From assembly GCA_030041195.1 (NCBI GenBank), contig JASHOI010000160.1, positions 1 through 6,942 of the forward strand: 6,942 nucleotides of DNA. The letters are read 5' to 3'. Shown piece after piece: positions 1 through 4,994 of the stretch. Origin of the DNA: Streptosporangiaceae bacterium (GTDB lineage: Bacteria; Actinomycetota; Actinomycetes; Streptosporangiales; Streptosporangiaceae). The first letter of the stretch is position 1. Each line of letters starts with the position of its first letter. The notes under the pieces are model-generated. The model made no database searches, was not told the origin of the DNA, and was given only the letters and a program-made list of their open reading frames with translations. Made by a program: the position numbers and the translations under genes.

Positions 1-1045
1 TGTCCTTGATGCCCACCGGCCGCCCGGCCAGCGGCCCGTCGGCGGCGCGCCGCGGCGCCCCGATCACCGACGCGACGGCGTTCAGCGGCCGGCCGAGCCG
101 CTCCAGGCGCTCGTAGGCGGCCAGCAGGTCGAGGTTGGACCGCTCGCAGGTCCGCCGGCCCTGCTCGATCTCGGTGATCAGCTCGACCACCCGGCGCAGC
201 ATCGGGCCCCTCAGCCCGCCGATGTGCGCGGGCACCTCGGTCGGGCGGTGCCGCACCATCAGGTCCCGGTAGATCCCGGAGTGGGTCTTGGCCGAGCGCC
301 GGTTGAACGCGACCAGCGGTGCGAGCGACCCTGGGAGGTCGTCCGGGTCGAATCCGTCGAAGCCCAGCGGCGTGACCGGGGCCTGGTCGAGAACCTCTCT
401 GGCTACCGCCACCAACAACGGTGCGTAGGCCGGGTCCTCGAGCCCGTCCGCGATCGACAGGTCGCTGACCGCGATCGCGGCCAGCATCGCCCCGTAGGCC
501 TCCTTGCCCCACAGGTAGCCCATGATGTGCTCGGCCGGCTCGGCGTCCGCGATGTCCGCGGCCACCGCGCGGACCCGGTCCGAGATCGTCCCGTCGACCT
601 CGCCGATCACGAACGTCTCCCGGCTGCCGCGCAGCACGACCCCCGGCGCGGTCACGTCGGCGCCGAAGTTCACGAAGGCCTCCACCACCCGGTCCGCCCC
701 GACCGCGGCGGCGAGCTGCTCGGCGTTCAGCCCGTTCTGCAGCGAGACCACGAACCCGCCGGAGTGCATCCGCCCGGCCAGGCTGGCCGCCGCGGCCGCC
801 GTGTGCTGTGACTTGACCGCGACCAGGACCGGCCCGTCCAGCCGCTCCGGCAGGTCCGCCGGCAGCACCGCCGGCACCCGGACGGTGAAGTTCTCGATCG
901 GCCCCTCGATCCGCAGGCCTTGCTCATTGATCGCCGCGACCACGGCCGGATCGGCGTCGCTGACCAGCACGTCGTGGCCGTCGCGGGCCAGCCCGGCGGC
1001 CACGGTGCCGCCGATCGCGCCACAGCCAAGCACCACATAGCGCAT
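1..1045 (-). CDS. Ketopantoate reductase-family oxidoreductase fused to an amidase-signature domain (3' part beyond window)
   Basis: Reading leftward from ATG at 1045 gives 348 codons without a stop, so the gene continues past the edge. Residues 1-310 are a PanE/ApbA-type NAD(P)H-dependent reductase. They show a Rossmann GCGAIG at 7-12, LQNG at 102-105, the probable catalytic lysine K181 in LWGK, and RPTE with the conserved glutamate E270. EIEQG at 292-296 and SNLDLL at 303-308 match the usual family C-terminus, and standalone members end near residue 300-310. Here the chain goes on through PLNAVASV into GPLAGRPVGIKD (337-348), which matches the start of amidase-signature enzymes, with K347 at the position of the catalytic lysine. 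The amidase Ser-Ser-Lys triad is otherwise outside the window. The Asn residues four and eight positions after the catalytic Lys in E. coli PanE are Gly185 and Ala189 here, so ketopantoate may not be the substrate. There is no clear Shine-Dalgarno sequence. The gene is divergent from the glycosylasparaginase operon. The reductase family is confident; the fusion is likely. Confidence 0.85.
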   Translation of the reverse strand, partial: MRYVVLGCGAIGGTVAAGLARDGHDVLVSDADPAVVAAINEQGLRIEGPIENFTVRVPAVLPADLPERLDGPVLVAVKSQHTAAAAASLAGRMHSGGFVVSLQNGLNAEQLAAAVGADRVVEAFVNFGADVTAPGVVLRGSRETFVIGEVDGTISDRVRAVAADIADAEPAEHIMGYLWGKEAYGAMLAAIAVSDLSIADGLEDPAYAPLLVAVAREVLDQAPVTPLGFDGFDPDDLPGSLAPLVAFNRRSAKTHSGIYRDLMVRHRPTEVPAHIGGLRGPMLRRVVELITEIEQGRRTCERSNLDLLAAYERLERLGRPLNAVASVIGAPRRAADGPLAGRPVGIKD

Positions 1046-1051
1046 GGCGCG

Positions 1052-1067
1052 CAACGTTACAGCGTTG
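1052..1067. promoter_or_regulatory. Inverted repeat CAACG-N6-CGTTG, candidate operator
   Basis: Perfect 5-bp arms CAACG (1052-1056) and CGTTG (1063-1067) are separated by 6 bases, directly upstream of the minus-strand ATG at 1045. It contains AACGTT, the kind of CG-centred core seen in LacI-family operators. A protein bound here would block transcription or translation initiation of the reductase-amidase gene. Arms this short could arise by chance. Confidence 0.3.
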
Positions 1068-1076
1068 TCGTCCCAT

Positions 1077-1082
1077 AAGCTA
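1077..1082 (-). promoter_or_regulatory. Possible -10 box (TAGCTT) of the reductase-amidase gene
   Basis: On the minus strand TAGCTT lies about 32 bases upstream of the ATG at 1045, and it fits the TAnnnT pattern of actinobacterial -10 elements. Transcription would then start near 1066-1070 and give a short leader without a Shine-Dalgarno sequence. No convincing -35 box is seen. This is only a weak prediction. Confidence 0.25.
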
Positions 1083-1084
1083 GG

Positions 1085-1096
1085 ACAAAGGTTTGT
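1085..1096. promoter_or_regulatory. Palindrome ACAAA-GG-TTTGT, candidate LacI-family operator
   Basis: This is a 12-bp dyad with perfect 5-bp arms around GG. LacI-family operators are typically 12-20 bp palindromes with A/T-rich arms around a central CG, and this one differs mainly in having GG at the centre. It lies midway between the divergent genes and overlaps the best -35-like sequence for the plus-strand operon (TTGTTT, 1093-1098). The LacI protein at 2945-3967 is the obvious candidate ligand; this assignment is inferred. Confidence 0.4.
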
Positions 1097-1119
1097 TTCG
1101 TCGGCAATCTCTGTTAGAT
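1093..1119 (+). promoter_or_regulatory. Possible promoter of the glycosylasparaginase operon
   Basis: TTGTTT (1093-1098) resembles a -35 box, and TTAGAT (1114-1119) is a possible -10 box at a short 15-base spacing. An alternative -10 is TAGCAT at 1157-1162, which would give a leader of about 20 bases and place the large inverted repeat at 1116-1143 over the -35 region. The sequence does not decide between them. Confidence 0.25.
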
Positions 1120-1143
1120 CTCGCGCCTCGGCCGGCGAGATCT
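1116..1143. promoter_or_regulatory. Perfect inverted repeat, 9-bp arms, 10-base spacer; operator or leader hairpin
   Basis: AGATCTCGC at 1116-1124 is repeated in inverse at 1135-1143 as GCGAGATCT, with a GC-rich 10-base spacer. It is the longest dyad in the divergent region and starts 58 bases upstream of the likely Shine-Dalgarno sequence of the plus-strand operon. As DNA it would suit a dimeric regulator with half-sites about two helical turns apart; as RNA it could fold in the leader. It differs from the ACAAA-type dyad at 1085-1096, so a second regulator is possible. Confidence 0.5.
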
Positions 1144-1175
1144 CTAGGCTGACCTATAGCATCCCGAGCCTGATC

Positions 1176-1181
1176 AGGAGG
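1176..1181 (+). promoter_or_regulatory. Strong Shine-Dalgarno AGGAGG that questions the ATG start at 1201
   Basis: AGGAGG is the best ribosome binding site in the window. It lies 7 bases before an in-frame ATA at 1189 but 19 bases before the first in-frame ATG at 1201, which is too far for normal initiation. In-frame CTG at 1198 is 16 bases away. The spacing therefore favours initiation at or near 1189. Confidence 0.7.
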
Positions 1182-1200
1182 ACCGGCCATAACGCCACTG

Positions 1201-2127
1201 ATGATTGCCAGCGAGCGGGGCGAGGTGGGCCTGGCCGCGGGCATGGACCTGCTGCGCGCCGGTGCGAGCGCCATGGACGCGGTCGAGGCAGCCGTCCGCG
1301 TCGTGGAGTCGAACGAGTCCGACCACTACGTCGGCGTTGGCGGGCTGCCGAACCTGCTCGGCGAGGTGGAGCTGGACGCGTCGATCATGGATGGGGCGAC
1401 CCGGCGGGCCGGGGCGGTTGCCGCGGTCACCGGGTTCCCGCACCCGATCTCGATCGCCCGGGCCGTCTGCGACCTGCTGCCGCAGCACCTGCTGCTGGTC
1501 GGCCCCGGAGCGGAGCGCTTTGCCGAGGAGGCCGGCATCGAGCGCGGGCCGACGCTGACCGACGAGGCGAAGAAGATGTGGCAGGACGGCCTGTCCGCGG
1601 CCGGGATCGAGGCCGCCGAGGCCAGGCACGGCCCCGGTGAGCGCGCCTACCGCGAGCAGGTCCTGGAGCGGCTCGCCTCGATGCCGGTGCCCGGCGGGCC
1701 GTGGGACACGGTCAACGTGCTCGCGCTCGACTCCGGCGGCAGCCTCGCGGTGGGCGTGAGCACCAGCGGATACCCGTGGAAGTACCCGGGCCGGGTCAGC
1801 GACTCGGCGATCATCGGCGCCGGCAACTACTGCGACAACGCGGTCGGCGGCGCGGCCTGCACCGGCCGCGGCGAGCTCGCGATCCGCGGCACGAGCGCCC
1901 GCTCGGTGCTGCGCGCGCTCGCGGCGGGCGCGGACCCGGCGCAGGCCTGCGCGGCCGCGCTGGCCGAGACCCTTGACCTGCCGGACGACTTCCGCACGCC
2001 GCTGCAGGCGCTTTGCCTGACACCGGACGGCCGGCACGGCGGGGCGTCTACGATCGCGGGGGCCAGCTACGCCGTGATGACGGCCGACGATGAGACGTTC
2101 CAGGTCGAGGAACGGAGGCAGATATGA
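1201..2127 (+). CDS. Glycosylasparaginase / isoaspartyl peptidase-family Ntn amidohydrolase
   Basis: The family hydrolyses the side-chain amide of N4-(beta-GlcNAc)-asparagine or isoaspartyl and beta-aspartyl bonds. It is made as a precursor that cleaves itself before a threonine, giving alpha and beta subunits. Visible here are GGLPNLLGEVELDASIMDG (47-65), the usual alpha-subunit signature, and WDT at 168-170. T170 should be the nucleophile and cleavage should fall between D169 and T170. STSG (187-190), PGRVSDS (196-202), IGAGNYCDN (205-213) and TGRGE (221-225) line the usual substrate pocket. The pattern is closer to the aspartylglucosaminidase branch than to plant-type asparaginases. The residue before DT is Trp instead of the His seen in human AGA. 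No signal peptide is seen, so it is probably cytoplasmic. The gene overlaps the M55 peptidase gene by ATGA. The true start is probably upstream at ATA 1189 (sequence ITPL then MIAS, matching family starts such as M-T-P-L); 1201 is the first canonical start. The natural substrate is unknown. Confidence 0.93.
   Translation: MIASERGEVGLAAGMDLLRAGASAMDAVEAAVRVVESNESDHYVGVGGLPNLLGEVELDASIMDGATRRAGAVAAVTGFPHPISIARAVCDLLPQHLLLVGPGAERFAEEAGIERGPTLTDEAKKMWQDGLSAAGIEAAEARHGPGERAYREQVLERLASMPVPGGPWDTVNVLALDSGGSLAVGVSTSGYPWKYPGRVSDSAIIGAGNYCDNAVGGAACTGRGELAIRGTSARSVLRALAAGADPAQACAAALAETLDLPDDFRTPLQALCLTPDGRHGGASTIAGASYAVMTADDETFQVEERRQI
2114..2118 (+). promoter_or_regulatory. Ribosome binding site GGAGG of the M55 peptidase gene
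   Basis: GGAGG lies inside the last codons of the glycosylasparaginase gene, 5 bases before the ATG at 2124. It supports that start and permits both reinitiation and independent loading at the ATGA junction. Confidence 0.75.
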
Positions 2128-2948
2128 AGGTCTTCCTGTCCAGCGACATGGAGGGGACCGCCGGCGTCGTCGACTGGGAACAGTGTGTCGGGGACGGCCC
2201 GCAGGCCGCCGCCGGGCGCAAGCTGCTGCTGGACGAGGTCAACGCGGCCATCGAGGGAGCGATGGCCGGCGGCGCCACCGAGATCGTGGTCAACGACTCG
2301 CACTCGACGATGCGGAACCTGCCGCCGGACGCGCTGGCCGGCGAGGCGTCCTACATATCCGGCAGCCACAAGCCGCTGTACATGATGCAGGGCCTGGACG
2401 GCAGCTTCGACGCGGTGCTGTTCGTGTCGTATCACGGCTCGGTCGGCGCGCCCGCCGGGCTCTCGCACACCTACAGCCCGCGGGTGGTCGTCGAGGCGCG
2501 GCTGGACGGCGTCGTGACCGGCGAGGCGGGCATCAACGCGCTGGTCGCGGCGCACTACGGGGTTCCGGTGGTGCTGGTGACCGGGGACCGCTGCGCCTGC
2601 GAGGAGACCGCGACGCTGATCCCGGGGGTGCACCCGGCCGTGGTCAAGGAGCCGGTCAGCCGGACCGCTGCGCACAGCCTGCATCCGTCCCGGGCCCGCG
2701 CGCTGATCAGGGACACCGCCGAGAAGGCGGTCGCCGGGGCGGGCGCCGCCGAGCCGCCGCCGCTGGCATCGGCCACGCTCGAGGTGTCGGTGCGCACCAC
2801 CGACATCGCCGAGGCCGCCAGCTGGGCCCGGGGCGTGGACCGGACCGGGCCGCGGGAGCTGCGCATCCACGGCGAGAACGCGCTGGCCACCTACCGCTCG
2901 TTCTGCGCCGCGATCCTGCTCACCCGGACGGTCGCTGACATCGTATGA
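2124..2948 (+). CDS. dppA: M55-family zinc D-aminopeptidase (DppA-like)
   Basis: DppA-type enzymes are cytoplasmic zinc aminopeptidases that release N-terminal D-amino acids such as D-Ala from short peptides. In Bacillus DppA belongs to a dipeptide-transport operon. The 274-residue length fits the family. All the residues known from B. subtilis DppA can be placed: D8 and E10 in SSDMEG, H60 in NDSH, H104 in SYHG, E134 in TGEAG, plus the proposed catalytic H115 in SHTYS. ISGSHKP (78-84) and GLNA-like GINAL (136-140) also fit. The N-terminus is intact and no export signal is visible. The gene overlaps both neighbours by ATGA, so translation is coupled across the operon. Beside a glycosylasparaginase and a probable amidase, it suggests stepwise breakdown of a peptide with unusual linkages or D-residues. 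Family assignment is firm; the exact substrate is not. Confidence 0.93.
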   Translation: MKVFLSSDMEGTAGVVDWEQCVGDGPQAAAGRKLLLDEVNAAIEGAMAGGATEIVVNDSHSTMRNLPPDALAGEASYISGSHKPLYMMQGLDGSFDAVLFVSYHGSVGAPAGLSHTYSPRVVVEARLDGVVTGEAGINALVAAHYGVPVVLVTGDRCACEETATLIPGVHPAVVKEPVSRTAAHSLHPSRARALIRDTAEKAVAGAGAAEPPPLASATLEVSVRTTDIAEAASWARGVDRTGPRELRIHGENALATYRSFCAAILLTRTVADIV

Positions 2949-3967
2949 ACGCCGTAACCGGGGGCGAGCGGCGGGCGTCGCGGCTGGTCGACATCGCCGA
3001 GGCGGTCGGCGTGCACGTGTCCACCGTGTCCCGGGTGCTGAACGGCGACCCGGCGCAGTCCATCCGGCCAGAGGTCTACGAGCGGATCCTGGAAACCGCC
3101 CGGCAGCAGGGCTACCGGCCGAACGCGCTGGCCCGGGCGCTGAAGCGGCAGCGCACCGGGGCGTTCGCGTTCGTGCTGCCGCTGGAGCGCAACCCGAGCT
3201 GGGCCCGGCTGCAGGGCGGCGCGCTGCGCCGGGCCAGCGAGCGCGGCTACGTCGTCATGATCATGGAAGAGCCGGCCGAGGACCCGAAGCCCCCCGGGGA
3301 CTACCGGTACCTGGTGGAGGAGAGCCGCGCCGACGGCCTGCTGCTCGCCACCCCGCTGCGGATCCCGGAGCACGTCGGCGGGGTGACCGGGGCTCCGCAC
3401 GTCTACGTGAACCGCCGCGGTCCCGACCGCGGCAACGACGTGGTGATGGACGAGCCCGGGGCGGTCCGGCTGTTCCTCGACCACGCGGCCGGTCTCGGCC
3501 ACCGCAGCTTCGCGCTCATCGACGGCGAGCCCGCGGTGGACACCGTGCACCGCAGGGCCACGGCGGCGCGGCGGATCTGCGCGGCGCGCGGCCACGACCT
3601 CACCGTCCGGCACACGGCCTCGACCGAGGACGGCGGCTGGGAGGCCGCGACGAAGATACTGCGCCGCGGCCGGCTGCCGACCGCGTGCGGCGTGGGCAGC
3701 CTCAACCAGCTGTTCGGCGTCATGGCGGCGCTGCGCACCGCGGGCGTGGCGGTGCCCGGCGACATGTCCGTGGTCAGCTTCGACGAGGACCAGTGCCTGG
3801 CCTTCCTCGAGGTCCCGGTCAGCAGCGTGTGCATGCCGCTGCCGGAGCTCGGCGCCGCAGCGGTCGACGCGCTGATCGCGCGCATCGACGGAACCCCGGC
3901 CGGCGACGTGATGATCAGCGAGCCGATGAGCCTGTGCCGGCGCGCCTCGGTGGCCCCGCCTCGCTAG
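2945..3967 (+). CDS. LacI-family transcriptional regulator
   Basis: The protein has 340 residues, the standard LacI length. The DNA-binding domain is at about 12-68. It has the recognition segment VSTVSRVLNG (25-34), YRPNALARALK (57-67) as hinge helix, and a start close to the motif. The periplasmic-binding-protein-like sensor domain follows. It carries SRADGLLLATP (127-137), VVMDEPGAVRL (166-176), GHRSFALIDGE (185-195), and near the end MSVVSFDEDQCLAFLEVP (274-291), the usual effector-pocket region. Such proteins normally repress a nearby catabolic operon until a sugar, nucleoside or other small ligand binds. It is the last gene of the operon and starts inside the peptidase stop (ATGA). No Shine-Dalgarno sequence is visible, which suggests translational coupling and autoregulation. 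Likely targets are the dyads between 1052 and 1143. The ligand cannot be read from the sequence; a product of amide breakdown is an inference. Confidence 0.95.
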   Translation: MNAVTGGERRASRLVDIAEAVGVHVSTVSRVLNGDPAQSIRPEVYERILETARQQGYRPNALARALKRQRTGAFAFVLPLERNPSWARLQGGALRRASERGYVVMIMEEPAEDPKPPGDYRYLVEESRADGLLLATPLRIPEHVGGVTGAPHVYVNRRGPDRGNDVVMDEPGAVRLFLDHAAGLGHRSFALIDGEPAVDTVHRRATAARRICAARGHDLTVRHTASTEDGGWEAATKILRRGRLPTACGVGSLNQLFGVMAALRTAGVAVPGDMSVVSFDEDQCLAFLEVPVSSVCMPLPELGAAAVDALIARIDGTPAGDVMISEPMSLCRRASVAPPR

Positions 3968-3983
3968 CCTGAAGCGCCGCCAC

Positions 3984-4014
3984 CTGCCCCGATACCCGGC
4001 GGGTATCGGGGCAG
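3984..4014 (+). terminator. Perfect 14-bp hairpin terminator after the LacI gene
   Basis: CTGCCCCGATACCC (3984-3997) pairs perfectly with 4001-4014 around a GGC loop. It begins 17 bases after the LacI stop and no U-run follows, as is common for actinobacterial terminators. It should end the three-gene operon and separate it from the hydrolase gene. It could also slow antisense transcripts from the right. Confidence 0.8.
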
Positions 4015-4081
4015 CTCAACAGGTATTGGACTCCCCCGCCGGCCCGAAGCTGGACTGGACGGGTGAGAGACATCGACGAAA

Positions 4082-4094
4082 CCGCCCCGGGCGG
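4082..4094. promoter_or_regulatory. GC-rich palindrome CCGCCC-C-GGGCGG upstream of the hydrolase gene
   Basis: Perfect 6-bp arms sit around one base, 15 bases before the ATG at 4110. It could be an operator or a translation-blocking hairpin, but short GC palindromes are frequent in such DNA. The rest of the interval 4015-4109 shows only a weak -35-like TTGGAC (4026-4031) and no good -10 box. Confidence 0.2.
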
Positions 4095-4109
4095 CGATCT
4101 GGCGAAGCC

Positions 4110-4994
4110 ATGAGCAAGCTGTCTATGCCGCCCGCCTGGCAGGGGCCGCTCCCCGAGGCCACGCCACCGTCGGGCATGGCCGTCCACCAGCTGCCCACCG
4201 GCACCTATGAGACCAGGGCTGCCTTTGCCTTCACCGGCGGCTCGTTCCGCGACAAGCGCCGCTTCGCGGCGACGGCGATCCTGGTCACGCACCCCGAGGG
4301 CGATCTTCTGATCGATGCCGGCTTCGGCTCCGGTGTCGCGGCTCACGTCCACGCTCAGCCCTGGTTCGCGCGCGCTCCCTACCGGGCAGCCGGCACCGCC
4401 AGCGAGCAACTCGACGCCAGCGGCTACGACCGGGGCCGGCTGCGCGGCGTGCTGATCACGCATTCCCACTGGGACCACGTGAGCGGCCTCGACCAGCTGC
4501 AGGTGCCCATCTGGACCAACGCGGGCGAGCTGCAGTACGCGGCGACAGCGCGGGACGGGAAAGTGTTCCGGACCGTGTCAGAGGGTCACGAGATCCACCG
4601 CTACGAATTCGGTAACGCGCCGTACCTCGGGTTCGCGTCGAGCTACGACGTGTACCGCGACGGCTCGGTCGTCGTGGCACTGGCCGGGGGGCACACGACC
4701 GGCTCAGTGATCGTCTTTGTCACGCTGCCGGCCGGCCAGCGCTATGCCTTCATCGGCGACGTGGCCTGGCAGCTTGAGGGCATCGGCAAGCCGGCGCAGC
4801 GGCCGCCGCTGATGCGCAAGCTGGCCGACGTCGACCCCGGCCAGGTGCGCGAAGACCTGCTCCGGGTCGCTTCGCTCGCTGGGCTGATGCAGGTCGTGCC
4901 GGCGCACGACGTCAGGGCGTACGACGGGATCCCGCTGCTGGCCGGCGCTGAGCAGCCGGGCCGGACCGGTACACCGCCGTCGCGATCTGGATGA
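4110..4994 (+). CDS. Metallo-beta-lactamase-fold hydrolase, lactonase-like
   Basis: From the ATG at 4110 the protein has 294 residues. It has the dinuclear zinc motif HSHWDH (118-123: H118, H120, D122, H123), the third histidine H195 in GGHTTGS, the bridging aspartate D217 in FIGD, and H266 in VPAHD. All the metal ligands expected of the fold are therefore present. The leading DLLIDAGFG (65-73) and the overall arrangement resemble the N-acyl-homoserine-lactonase-like branch, which opens lactone or ester rings. Other hydrolytic roles of this large superfamily cannot be excluded. No convincing signal peptide is seen. The frame is open back to a TTG at 4026, but that start lies 12 bases from the terminator and adds a low-complexity Arg-rich stretch. 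ATG 4110 is preferred despite a weak ribosome binding site; 4125 is another option. The last 83 bp overlap the LysR gene on the other strand. Confidence 0.88.
   Translation: MSKLSMPPAWQGPLPEATPPSGMAVHQLPTGTYETRAAFAFTGGSFRDKRRFAATAILVTHPEGDLLIDAGFGSGVAAHVHAQPWFARAPYRAAGTASEQLDASGYDRGRLRGVLITHSHWDHVSGLDQLQVPIWTNAGELQYAATARDGKVFRTVSEGHEIHRYEFGNAPYLGFASSYDVYRDGSVVVALAGGHTTGSVIVFVTLPAGQRYAFIGDVAWQLEGIGKPAQRPPLMRKLADVDPGQVREDLLRVASLAGLMQVVPAHDVRAYDGIPLLAGAEQPGRTGTPPSRSG

Noticed and set aside
224..1040. Open frames on the plus strand (224-811 and 522-1040)
   Set aside because: They lie opposite the reductase-amidase gene, have Arg/Pro/Ala-rich translations without any domain, and are typical antisense frames of high-GC DNA.
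1174..2037. Long minus-strand frame of 287 codons
   Set aside because: It is antisense to the well-supported glycosylasparaginase; its product is low-complexity and Arg-rich with no recognisable motif.
2067..3613. Minus-strand frames at 2067-2870 and 2891-3613
   Set aside because: They mirror the M55 peptidase and LacI genes, whose conserved residues are complete. The antisense products show no family features.
4027..4060. Three copies of TGGAC (4027, 4051, 4056) upstream of the hydrolase
   Set aside because: The copies are too short and irregularly spaced to be called a binding-site array.
4026..4109. TTG start at 4026 for the hydrolase
   Set aside because: It starts 12 bases after the terminator hairpin, has a poorly placed ribosome binding site and adds an Arg-rich segment without homology to the fold; ATG 4110 is preferred.
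3915..4478. Minus-strand frame across the LacI 3' end, hairpin and hydrolase start
   Set aside because: It would read through the perfect terminator hairpin and has no recognisable domain.
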